From: Clostridiaceae bacterium
GTDB lineage: Bacteria > Bacillota > Clostridia > Lachnospirales > Lachnospiraceae
DNA: 64,000 bases
Reading direction: 5' to 3'
Assembly: GCA_021200535.1 (NCBI GenBank)
Contig: JAJQGL010000092.1
Span: forward strand, 62,001 to 126,000
A program made the translations under genes and the position numbers. Positions 36,606 to 44,771 of the stretch are shown here, in pieces. The notes under the pieces are model-generated. The model saw only the letters and a list, made by a program, of their open reading frames with translations. It was not told where the DNA came from and did not search any database. Positions within the stretch are counted from its first letter, which is position 1. Every line of letters begins with the position of its first letter.

Positions 36606-38228
36606 ATGAAAAGAAAATTCATGAGAAGAAGGGAAATTGCCGTTGCTACAGCGGTTTGTCTGGCTGTGACCGCATTTGGCGGATACAATAGCGTAGAAAA
36701 CACAGGAAAAGCGGCAGATGATTCTGCCTCTGCGGCAGAGGCGGAAGTCAGAACGGTCAATCTTAATATACAGCAGGAGGATGGAAGTTATTCCATTGCA
36801 GGCCTGAGCAATTCGGATTCTCTGGATATTGATTTGTCTGCAGTGCTTTTTACAAAGTCCGGACAGCAGCCGGAGGGCGCGGATGCGGATATGGTGTCAA
36901 CAGACGTGGTTGAGGAGCAGGATGACTGGAATATGATTACACAGTCGGGCAGCAGCTTTGAGGCAGAATGGATTGGCAGCCGGACGGCTGACGCAGGGCA
37001 GACCGGATGGATTAAGATCAACCGGATTACGGATAATTCAGATAATGTCAGTTATGAGCAGGTTTCTGCCATGCTGGTGGAGAAGGAATCGGGAACGGTT
37101 TTTGCCTATGGCTGTGCAATCTCCAGTGCGGTGACAGGTCTGGCGCTGCTTACTATTCCGGATACTATAGAGAGCGGAAACTATATTCTGTATCTTTTTG
37201 CGGAAAACGTATCTGAATTGTATGCAAGCAATCTGGTGTCGGTAGAGTTGGAAATTGCCCAAAGCAGTCTGACAACTGCAAATCCTGTTACGCCTTCCGG
37301 CGTGAGTACGGATGTGCCGGCAGAGTCAGCCAGCCCGGAACCAACGGCAGCAGGCGATGTGAGTGCGGCAGTATCAGCCAGTTCGGAACCGGCGGCAACA
37401 GCCGATGTGAGTGCGACAGAAACACCGGCAGCATCTGCAGCGCCGAAAAAGGGAGACACCGTTACAAAAAATGGATTGGACTATGTTGTTGGAAGCAGCA
37501 ACAAAGTTTCTTTTGACGGTATCGCAGAGGGCGAGACGAAATCGACAGTTACCGTGCCGGACGCAATTACGGTAAATGGAAAGAGCTATAAGGTTACGGC
37601 GATTTCTGCGGGGGCACTGAAAAATAATACAAAGATTAAGAAATTGAAGATGGGAGCCAATATTGCAAAGGTTGGAAAAGGGGCATGCAAGGGCTGCGTC
37701 AACCTGAAAACGGTAAAATTTTCCGATGCGACTGAGGTTTTGAAAGCGGAGAGCTTTTCCGGCTGTGAAAAGCTGCAGGATGCAAAATTGCCGGATACCA
37801 TTCAGCGGGTAGGAAAAAGGGCGTTTAAAAATTGTAAATCCATTCAATCCATTACGGTTGGGGCAACGCCGTCGAATGCAAAATCGGGAGCTGTGCCGGA
37901 TACAGAGATACAGCAGGAAGAAGTTGAGTCGTATAGTACGCTGAACCTGTCGATTTCCATTGGCTCAAATGCATTTAAAAACTGCAGCAGCCTGAAAAAG
38001 GTCATTGTAAACAGTGCAGTGCGGGTCATCGGAAATTCTGCGTTTGTTAATTGCCGCAAGTTATCTTCTATTATTGTGCGTTCCCTGGTTTTAAAGTCAG
38101 TTGGGAAAAAAGCGTTGACAGGCGTTAGTAATTGTAAGATATCTGTGCCGGAGAAGAAGTATAAACCATACCGTGTCCTGTTTAAAAATAAAGGGCAGGG
38201 CAAGAAAGTGCTTGTGGCAAAAGCCTGA
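36606..38228 (+). CDS. BspA-like leucine-rich repeat surface protein
   Basis: The 540-residue protein has a basic signal peptide (VATAVCLAVTAFGGY), an N-terminal beta-type domain (~45-215), a Ser/Ala/Pro/Thr-rich linker (~220-280) and LRR_5 repeats (for example LKKVIVNSAVRVIGNSAFVNC). The C-terminus YKPYRVLFKNKGQGKKVLV matches the end of the Tp47-like protein at 44772, so both may share an attachment mode. No LPXTG motif is seen. Host or matrix binding is a family-level expectation. Confidence 0.8.
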   Translation: MKRKFMRRREIAVATAVCLAVTAFGGYNSVENTGKAADDSASAAEAEVRTVNLNIQQEDGSYSIAGLSNSDSLDIDLSAVLFTKSGQQPEGADADMVSTDVVEEQDDWNMITQSGSSFEAEWIGSRTADAGQTGWIKINRITDNSDNVSYEQVSAMLVEKESGTVFAYGCAISSAVTGLALLTIPDTIESGNYILYLFAENVSELYASNLVSVELEIAQSSLTTANPVTPSGVSTDVPAESASPEPTAAGDVSAAVSASSEPAATADVSATETPAASAAPKKGDTVTKNGLDYVVGSSNKVSFDGIAEGETKSTVTVPDAITVNGKSYKVTAISAGALKNNTKIKKLKMGANIAKVGKGACKGCVNLKTVKFSDATEVLKAESFSGCEKLQDAKLPDTIQRVGKRAFKNCKSIQSITVGATPSNAKSGAVPDTEIQQEEVESYSTLNLSISIGSNAFKNCSSLKKVIVNSAVRVIGNSAFVNCRKLSSIIVRSLVLKSVGKKALTGVSNCKISVPEKKYKPYRVLFKNKGQGKKVLVAKA

Positions 38229-38297
38229 ACTTGTCTAAGGTTAAAGCAACCGGAAAGAAAATGCAGGGCATCATCGTATTTGTAAGGGGGAGTTTTC

Positions 38298-39410
38298 TTG
38301 AATTTTTTGAATAAAATATCAGGTTTCTTTTTTTCGGGTTCCCAGACAAGGCTGCGGAAAAGAACGGACAGTCAAAGAGTAAGCCTTGGATACCAGAGCA
38401 GAAGAAATTCTGCTGAGGAGAGGGAGACGGACGGTACAGAACAGGATTTGCAAAATTGTTTCAAAAGCCGGGATGCAACTATGCAGTTGGAGGAGGAGGA
38501 ATATAGCCTTGATGACTTGGTTTGTCTCGCAGAACAGGTCAGGGAAAAAGCGGAAGCGAAAAATCTGCGTTTTGAGCTTTCTGTTGAGGAGGGGCTTCCA
38601 AAACAGTTTTGCGGTGATATTAAAAAGATAATGCAGATTTTAAAGCATCTGTTATATAATGCCGTGAAATATACGGATGCGGGGACAGTCAGCCTGCGGC
38701 TTGCGGAGGAATACCGTAAGCGGGAATATATTATGCTGCGGGTGGAGATCGAGGATACCGGAATCGGCATCCGGCGGGAAGAGCTGGAGGGGCTGCTTCA
38801 GAGCATGAGGCGGGTTGGTATTGACAACCCGCCGGATACAGATCAGATGGGGCTGATTACTGTAAAATGGCTGCTGGAACAGATGGAGGCAAATATAGAG
38901 TTAGAAAGTATCTACCAGACAGGTTCTAAAATCACACTTTATATCCCCCAGCAGGTTCTTGGCAGCGAACGCACGGCAGAGAAGGATGCATCCGGCACTT
39001 CAGAGCATGAAAAGCGGAAAACAAGGCAGTGTTCAAAACCGTATCAATATCTTCTGATTGAGATTGGGATGCGCTACAGCGGTCAACTGATGCCAAATTA
39101 CCGTGGTTTTTTACAGATGTTTAGCGAAGAGGATGAAAGACGCCAGACCATGATCGAAGAGGCGTACCGGGACGAAAACTGGAAGAAATATACGCTGTGT
39201 GCAAAGGCGTTAAAATCCGCTTCTCTTGTGCTGGGGGGACAGCTGTTGTCCCAGGCAGCTGAAGATGCGGAGAGGGCAGGAAATCTCATCCAGATGGGGC
39301 AGAACCGGGAAGAGATGATTTTATATATTAAATCCCATCATCAAAAGCTGATGGAGCTTTATCACGGCACGGTTCAGGAGGTGCGGAGATACCTGTCTGA
39401 GACAGCCTAG
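38298..39410 (+). CDS. Degenerate histidine kinase-like ATPase with HPt-like domain
   Basis: The 370-residue protein has a GHKL ATPase (N box LLYNAVKYTD, G1 box EIEDTGIGI) but no recognisable dimerisation/phosphoacceptor helix before it. The C-terminal ~100 residues resemble an HPt domain, yet the phosphoacceptor position reads AKALKSASLVLGG where HPt proteins have AHALKS. The His is therefore Lys. It starts at TTG 38298 behind AAGGGGGA. No sensor region or response regulator is adjacent. Probably a scaffold or decayed relay protein. Confidence 0.65.
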   Translation: MNFLNKISGFFFSGSQTRLRKRTDSQRVSLGYQSRRNSAEERETDGTEQDLQNCFKSRDATMQLEEEEYSLDDLVCLAEQVREKAEAKNLRFELSVEEGLPKQFCGDIKKIMQILKHLLYNAVKYTDAGTVSLRLAEEYRKREYIMLRVEIEDTGIGIRREELEGLLQSMRRVGIDNPPDTDQMGLITVKWLLEQMEANIELESIYQTGSKITLYIPQQVLGSERTAEKDASGTSEHEKRKTRQCSKPYQYLLIEIGMRYSGQLMPNYRGFLQMFSEEDERRQTMIEEAYRDENWKKYTLCAKALKSASLVLGGQLLSQAAEDAERAGNLIQMGQNREEMILYIKSHHQKLMELYHGTVQEVRRYLSETA

Positions 39411-39468
39411 TACCGCGAATATTTGATGTACCAGGCGGCCGGTGCTGTCAGCCGGATGGCTGGTTCTA

Positions 39469-39561
39469 AAAATGCGGCAGAAAAGAAAGGCGTTGTGACA
39501 TGGCAGAGTTAAAAAATGCAGCAGAAAAGAAAGGCGTTGTGGTATGGCAAAGTTTAAAAAG
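39469..39561. repeat. 44-bp tandem duplication at the deacetylase start
   Basis: AAAATGCGGCAGAAAAGAAA... with GGCGTTGTG and ATGGCAGAGTT recurs 44 bases later as ATGCAGCAGAAAAGAAA... with GGCGTTGTGGTATGGCAAAG. Each copy contains a ribosome-site-like AAAGG and an ATG. The first ATG (39499) opens a 22-codon frame that runs past the real start at 39544; the second is the deacetylase start. Confidence 0.7.
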
Positions 39562-40230
39562 GCAGTAACCTTTAGTTATGATGACGGAGTGGAGCAGGAC
39601 AGGCGTTTAGTGGAGCTTTTTAACCGCTATGGGTTAAAGGGAACATTTAATCTCAATACGGGTATTCAGACACCGGAAAGCAGTTTTGACATTGATGGCG
39701 TCCATATCAGCCGGATGCCGCAAGAGGGGCTTAAGGAGTTATACCAGGGGCATGAGATTGCGGTGCATGGATTAAGGCATCTTTCTCCGGAAGAGCTGCA
39801 CAGCGACCGGGAGCGCGATCAGGAGTTTTTGGAAGATGCAGAGAATATCACGCGGCTCTATGGGACAAAACCTTCTGGAATGGCATATGCATATGGATAC
39901 TATGATGATGCGACGGTAGAATATCTCAAAAAAAACGGGTTTGGCTATGGAAGGACAGTAGGCGTGACACATTGCTTTGCCATGCCGGAGGATTTAATGC
40001 GCCTGAAGGCAACCTGTCATCACAATGATGAGAGGCTGTTTGAACTGGCAGAGGACTTTCTGCGCGCAGAGGGCTCGGAAGAAAATCCTCTGCTGTTTTA
40101 TGTCTGGGGGCACAGCTATGAATTTGACGTCAACCGTAACTGGGATCGAATGGAGCGTTTTTGCCGTATGATCGGGGGCAGAGACGATATTTTCTATGGT
40201 ACAAACAGAGAGTGCCTTCTTTTGTTCTGA
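39544..40230 (+). CDS. Polysaccharide deacetylase (NodB-like)
   Basis: The 228-residue protein begins with the NodB first motif TFSYDDGVEQDRRLVELF and continues with LKGTFNLNTG, HEIAVHGLRHLS (metal-binding His) and YVWGHSYEFD. It lacks a signal peptide, so it may act in the cytosol on a soluble sugar rather than on wall polymers. The family fold is clear; the substrate is not. Confidence 0.8.
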   Translation: MAKFKKAVTFSYDDGVEQDRRLVELFNRYGLKGTFNLNTGIQTPESSFDIDGVHISRMPQEGLKELYQGHEIAVHGLRHLSPEELHSDRERDQEFLEDAENITRLYGTKPSGMAYAYGYYDDATVEYLKKNGFGYGRTVGVTHCFAMPEDLMRLKATCHHNDERLFELAEDFLRAEGSEENPLLFYVWGHSYEFDVNRNWDRMERFCRMIGGRDDIFYGTNRECLLLF

Positions 40231-40251
40231 TAAAATCTATCAATTATTTTC

Positions 40252-40280
40252 TTGACTTCCAAAATCTGGAGTGCTAAACT
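40252..40280 (+). promoter_or_regulatory. Promoter of the flavin redox operon
   Basis: TTGACT (40252-40257) and TAAACT (40275-40280) are 17 bases apart. The 16-bp dyad that follows overlaps the expected transcription start. Confidence 0.7.
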
Positions 40281-40288
40281 TGCATGGT

Positions 40289-40304
40289 GTTAGATAAGAC
40301 TAAC
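40289..40304. promoter_or_regulatory. Operator-like dyad GTTAGATAAGACTAAC
   Basis: GTTAG and CTAAC arms lie at the ends of a 16-base site just downstream of the apbE promoter. The site has the same length and arms as the dyad at 44708. The position would let a bound repressor block transcription. The TTAG/CTAA arms recall DtxR-family, metal-dependent operators, which is an inference. Confidence 0.55.
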
Positions 40305-40355
40305 TGAAAGCTATTTTTTAAAAACATAGCAATAGTCGCAGCATGGAGGCTAAGT

Positions 40356-41429
40356 ATGAGGAAAAAATTTCTTTGCAGCATATTGATGCTGCAGATCATT
40401 TTTCTGGCAGGCTGTTCAGTTGAAAATACAGAAAAAGAAACGGGCGGGGAGAAGGTGTCTTCTGCAGAAGAAAGTAAATCAGAGGATTCCCCAGCAGTCA
40501 GGGAGATTTTTGCAATGGACACTTATATGACGGTTACGGCATATGGTGAAAAAGCAGAGACTGCAGCAGAACAGGCGCAAGAGCGTATTCAAGAGTTGGA
40601 TGCAGAGCTTTCCACTGGTGAAGAGGATAGTGAGATTTACCAGTTAAATAAAACAGGCAGTGCAATATTATCTGACGATGCTGCGTATCTTTACGAACGT
40701 TCTATGGAGATCAATCAGGAGACAGACGGAGCGTTTCAGCCTTTTATCTATCCGATTATGGAGCTATGGGGATTTACCAGTCAGAATTATCAGGTTCCAA
40801 AGAAAAAAGTGATAAAAGAGAAGCTTTTGTTGATGGATATTTCACAGGTTTCTTATGATCAAAAGACAAGAGAGATCGCATTTTTAAAAGAGGATATGAA
40901 AATTGATTTTGGCGGCATTGCAAAGGGATATGCTTCCGATGAAGTAGTACGGATTTTTGGGGAAAATGGTGTTTCCAGCGGAATGATAAGCCTTGGGGGA
41001 AATGTATGGGCAATGGGCAGAAAGACAGATGGAAGCCTGTGGAGAGTTGCAATTCAAAATCCGGAAGAGAGTGAAGATTATCTGGGTGTTTTGGAGATTG
41101 AAAATAAAGCTGTTATTACTTCAGGCGGATACGAACGTTATTTTGAGCAGGATGGGAAACGCTATCATCATATTATTGATCCATCCACAGGTTATCCTGC
41201 AGAAAATGGACTGACCTCGGTTACGATTATCAGTGAGGATGGCACACTGGCTGATGCGTTGTCTACTTCGTTGTATGTGATGGGATTGGAAAAAGCAGTG
41301 GCATGGTGGCGTGGGCACAGCAGTGATTTTGATGTGGTTTTGCTCACGGATCAGGGACAGCTTTATGTTACGGAGGGGATTGCCTCATCGTTTAGCAGTG
41401 ATTTTGATGTTGAGATAATAGAAAAGTGA
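40356..41429 (+). CDS. apbE: ApbE FAD:protein FMN transferase, lipoprotein
   Basis: ApbE attaches FMN from FAD to Thr/Ser of FMN-binding domains outside the membrane. The 357-residue protein has a lipoprotein signal (IIFLAGCS), the KIDFGGIAKGYASDEV and HHIIDPSTGYPAENGLTSV motifs, and the magnesium-site stretch ADALSTSLYVMG. It is the first gene of the run whose next two products bear five flavinylation motifs, its likely targets. Confidence 0.92.
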   Translation: MRKKFLCSILMLQIIFLAGCSVENTEKETGGEKVSSAEESKSEDSPAVREIFAMDTYMTVTAYGEKAETAAEQAQERIQELDAELSTGEEDSEIYQLNKTGSAILSDDAAYLYERSMEINQETDGAFQPFIYPIMELWGFTSQNYQVPKKKVIKEKLLLMDISQVSYDQKTREIAFLKEDMKIDFGGIAKGYASDEVVRIFGENGVSSGMISLGGNVWAMGRKTDGSLWRVAIQNPEESEDYLGVLEIENKAVITSGGYERYFEQDGKRYHHIIDPSTGYPAENGLTSVTIISEDGTLADALSTSLYVMGLEKAVAWWRGHSSDFDVVLLTDQGQLYVTEGIASSFSSDFDVEIIEK

Positions 41430-41512
41430 ATTTGTCAGGATACGTTTTGGTAAAGCATTTGCTAAATATCGCGGGCTTTCTTTGACTGTCAGGGCAGCAG
41501 AAAGGGGAATCT

Positions 41513-43315
41513 ATGGGGAGATTAAGAAAAAAGCTGAAAATGATGTTTGGGTTTCTTCCGTGTTTGGCTTTGGGTGTGTGTGCAGCGGCTTCGCTTTGGG
41601 GATACGAGGCACCGGTTTATGAACAGATAAAGGAAGCTTCTGCGGAAAGTAATGCGACAGCAGCGCCGTCAGAAGTTACAGGAGACACATCATCTGCGGT
41701 AAAAAATAGTGCATCAAAAGCAAAGAGTGCTGCGGCAGCAAAAGTTAATTCACTTAAAAAGGTTAGCGAATCCAACCAAGTTTATAAAGATGGAACTTAC
41801 TATGGGACAGGAACTGGTTTTGGCGGAACTTTGCAGATATGTCTCGTAATCAGTAATGGGAAAATTTCTTCCATTTCTGTTGTAAGCAGTCAGGATGATA
41901 CGGCATATTTGCAAAAAGCAACTGCGCTCCTTAACCAGATTATATCGGGACAGACTACTAATGTCGATGTGATTTCCGGCGCGACTTACAGCAGCAGAGG
42001 ATTGATTGAAGCGGTAAGAGATGCATTGAAAAAGGCCGCTGCATCCGATTCTGCCGAAGAAGCGGTATCTGCGCCGGAAGCAAGCGACACAGCTTCAAAA
42101 ACAAGCAGTGTCAAAAAAACAGAGGCAAGTTCAAAAAAGAAAACAGAGACGGTTACCTATAAAGATGGTTCGTATGAGGGAAGTGGAACTGGTTTTGCTG
42201 GAAAAATCCGCGTCCGTGTGACAATTCACAATTCAAAAATTTCAAAAATTACTGTTTTGGAGACAAAGGATGATGCGGCATATTTTAAAGCGGCAAAAGC
42301 ATTATTGCAACAAATTATAAAGAAACAGAGTGTTGATGTAGATGTGGTTTCTGGTGCAACTTACAGCAGCAATGGTTTGATTGAGGCAGTGAAAAATGCG
42401 CTAAAAAAGGCAAAAGTGAAAAAGACCACAAGTAGTACGGCGACAGAGAAACCTTCTGTAAGTACCGAAACCGATACGGAAGAAGCAGAGGAGACGGATG
42501 TGGTGTCGTGTACAGCAACACCGGCATCGGAGGATGCTGCATCAACAGGAAATTTTCCATATCTGGACGGGGTTTATAGTGGTACAGGAACGGGATTTCG
42601 AGGGACGGTTAAGCTTGCTGTTACTCTGCAGTCCGGTTATATCACACAGATTGAGGTTATAAGTACAGAGGATGATGATGCATTTTGGAAACGTGCAAAA
42701 ACAATTATTGACAAAGTGCTGGAGAGTCAGACTACTCAGGTTGATGTTGTATCTGGCGCAACATATAGTTCGAATGGAATATTAGAGGCTATTTCAAATG
42801 CATTGCAGCAGGCAAGGGCTGCGACAGAGAGCAGCACGGGTTCGCAAGTGACAACAGAAGCAACGCCGGAGCCGGTACAATCTCAAACTGCGACGCCGGA
42901 AACAACAGCGACGCCGGAAACAACTGCGACGCCGGAACCGTCTGCCAGTGAATCGCCATCAGACAGTTCTGTGTCAGAAAAATACACAGATGGCGTTTAT
43001 GAGGCACAGGTGACTTGCTATCCAGATGAATATATGGATTTTGATGAATATACTCTTTCTCTTAAGGTGACAGTCGAAAGTGGCGCGATTATCAGTATTA
43101 CAGACATACAGGGGCTGGGAAATCATTATGACAGTACAAACGACGCTTTTATCCAGCAGGCCGCCAATGGATTTTCTAAATATCCGGGCGTGGTGAGCCA
43201 GATATTGGAAAATGGCGCTGATGCAGATATTGATGCAGTGTCGGGGGCAACCTGTTCGTCCAATGCGATTGTAAATGCGGTGTTAACTGCTTTGGAGCAG
43301 GCATTGACAGAGTAA
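41513..43315 (+). CDS. Multi-domain FMN-binding extracytosolic protein
   Basis: The 600-residue protein has an N-terminal membrane anchor (residues ~9-28) and four FMN-binding domains joined by Ser/Thr/Ala/Lys-rich linkers. The flavinylation motifs are DVISGATYSS, DVVSGATYSS twice, and DAVSGATCSS in the more divergent fourth domain. Each of the first three opens with a YxDGxYxGTGTGF strand. It should carry up to four covalent FMN groups outside the cell, forming an electron wire. ATG 41513 follows GAAAGGGG. Confidence 0.88.
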   Translation: MGRLRKKLKMMFGFLPCLALGVCAAASLWGYEAPVYEQIKEASAESNATAAPSEVTGDTSSAVKNSASKAKSAAAAKVNSLKKVSESNQVYKDGTYYGTGTGFGGTLQICLVISNGKISSISVVSSQDDTAYLQKATALLNQIISGQTTNVDVISGATYSSRGLIEAVRDALKKAAASDSAEEAVSAPEASDTASKTSSVKKTEASSKKKTETVTYKDGSYEGSGTGFAGKIRVRVTIHNSKISKITVLETKDDAAYFKAAKALLQQIIKKQSVDVDVVSGATYSSNGLIEAVKNALKKAKVKKTTSSTATEKPSVSTETDTEEAEETDVVSCTATPASEDAASTGNFPYLDGVYSGTGTGFRGTVKLAVTLQSGYITQIEVISTEDDDAFWKRAKTIIDKVLESQTTQVDVVSGATYSSNGILEAISNALQQARAATESSTGSQVTTEATPEPVQSQTATPETTATPETTATPEPSASESPSDSSVSEKYTDGVYEAQVTCYPDEYMDFDEYTLSLKVTVESGAIISITDIQGLGNHYDSTNDAFIQQAANGFSKYPGVVSQILENGADADIDAVSGATCSSNAIVNAVLTALEQALTE

Positions 43316-43343
43316 CAGGTATGTCGGAAAGGAGTCTGATCAC

Positions 43344-43829
43344 TTGAACCGGTTTTGGATAAAGATTGTAAATGTAATATTGATTGCGGGAATTTTTCTG
43401 GGTTATAATCAAGTGCTTGCGCAGCGCCAGAATGCAGAAGAGATTAGCAGGCTGGAATATGAATTGTCGCAGGCTCGGCAGCAGTTAGAAACGCAGACTG
43501 CGGAACTGTTGCAAAGTGAAAATGCCCAGCAGGAGGAAGAAAAGAAGGATTTGCCTTATGCAGACGGAGAATTTATTGGTTCAGGTCAGGGATTTGGCGG
43601 CGAGATCCGTGTTTCTGTAAATATCATAGATGGAACGGTTTCTTCGGTGGATGTCCTCAGCGCAGAGGGGGAGGACGGCACTTATTTGGACATGGCAATG
43701 GGAGTAATTGATTCTGTGGTTGAGGAGCAGACAGACAAGGTTGACACTGTCAGCGGCGCAACGTTTAGCTCCAGGGGAATACTTAGTGCAGTGGCAGAAG
43801 CATTGGAAAAGGCGGAACAGGCGAAATGA
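43344..43829 (+). CDS. Single FMN-binding domain membrane-anchored protein
   Basis: The 161-residue protein has one N-terminal membrane helix (residues ~5-22), a coiled coil (EISRLEYELSQARQQLETQ) and one FMN-binding domain with the motif DTVSGATFSS. TTG 43344 is nine bases after AAAGGAG. Its stop overlaps the start of the NapH-like gene by ATGA. It is the likely link between the membrane iron-sulfur protein and the four-flavin protein. Confidence 0.85.
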   Translation: MNRFWIKIVNVILIAGIFLGYNQVLAQRQNAEEISRLEYELSQARQQLETQTAELLQSENAQQEEEKKDLPYADGEFIGSGQGFGGEIRVSVNIIDGTVSSVDVLSAEGEDGTYLDMAMGVIDSVVEEQTDKVDTVSGATFSSRGILSAVAEALEKAEQAK

Positions 43830-44680
43830 GCGAAAAAAAATTATCCAGAAAACAAATCAAAAAGATACATACCCTTTTGCGGGCTGCAATTCAGTTTTAT
43901 TTCTTTATTATGTTGCCTTCGGCATATAATGCGGCTTTTGCGGGGGTGAAATATCTGTTTACCCAGCTTGGTGCAGGGGAGATGATTGCAGTTACCTCAT
44001 TTGTGTCGGTTTTGCTCGTGCTAAGTGTGTATACCATTTTTTTTGGGCGGTTTTTCTGTGGATTTGCCTGTGCGTTTGGCGCATTAGGGGATGCAGTACA
44101 CGCTTTGTACGTCTGGGCATGTCGTAAATGGAAGAAGAAACCGGTTGACAGCAGGATTTTTCATTTAAAAGCTGTCGGGTATCTACGGTATTTGATATTA
44201 ATAGTGATACTTGCGGCATGTTTTGGAGGTATTTACGCAAAAGCAGCGGGCTGGAGTCCGTGGGATGTTTTTTTGTTGCTTCGGGCCGGGAATTTTGCAT
44301 TGGGAGGATATGCGGCCGGCTGCGTTTTGTTGGTATTCAGTATGATTGGAATGGCTGTATGCGAGCGCTTTTTTTGCCGCTTTTTCTGCCCAATGGGAGC
44401 AATTTTTTCACTGCTTCCGGTACTGCCGGCATTCTCACTGCACAGGCAGCAGGGAAATTGTGTTAATGGCTGCAGCGGTTGTCAGAATGCCTGTGCGCTT
44501 GATCTGGAGCTGCCAGATTTAACAACGGATGGAACCAATGATTGTATCATGTGCCAGAAATGCATGGATGCCTGTCCAAAATCCAATATATGCAACGGGC
44601 TTGCACTGCGCAATGAAGTCTGGTTTACATTGCTTAGAGCAGTGATTTTGGCAGCACTTTTGCATGTTGTTGGAGTGTAG
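43826..44680 (+). CDS. NapH-like 4Fe-4S membrane electron carrier
   Basis: The 284-residue protein has about five membrane helices, two FCGFACAFG / FCRFFCPMG motifs at helix ends, and ferredoxin-type cysteines CSGCQNAC and CIMCQKCMDACP. It fits the NapH/CcoG-like group that passes electrons from the membrane interior to outer redox partners. It ends the co-directional run that begins with apbE. Confidence 0.85.
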   Translation: MSEKKLSRKQIKKIHTLLRAAIQFYFFIMLPSAYNAAFAGVKYLFTQLGAGEMIAVTSFVSVLLVLSVYTIFFGRFFCGFACAFGALGDAVHALYVWACRKWKKKPVDSRIFHLKAVGYLRYLILIVILAACFGGIYAKAAGWSPWDVFLLLRAGNFALGGYAAGCVLLVFSMIGMAVCERFFCRFFCPMGAIFSLLPVLPAFSLHRQQGNCVNGCSGCQNACALDLELPDLTTDGTNDCIMCQKCMDACPKSNICNGLALRNEVWFTLLRAVILAALLHVVGV

Positions 44681-44707
44681 TTTTAGGCAAATTTTTTTTG
44701 CTATTTG

Positions 44708-44723
44708 GTTAGATGAATCTAAC
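44708..44723. promoter_or_regulatory. Operator-like dyad GTTAGATGAATCTAAC
   Basis: Seven-base arms GTTAGAT/ATCTAAC flank a GA centre, upstream of the Tp47-like gene. It overlaps the -10 position of a weak promoter candidate (TTGCTA at 44698-44703). It matches the 40289 dyad in length and outer arms, suggesting one regulator for both units. Confidence 0.6.
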
Positions 44724-44771
44724 TTTAAATAGACGAAACTTATATAGCGGACTGTAAGAAAGGAGATTTTT

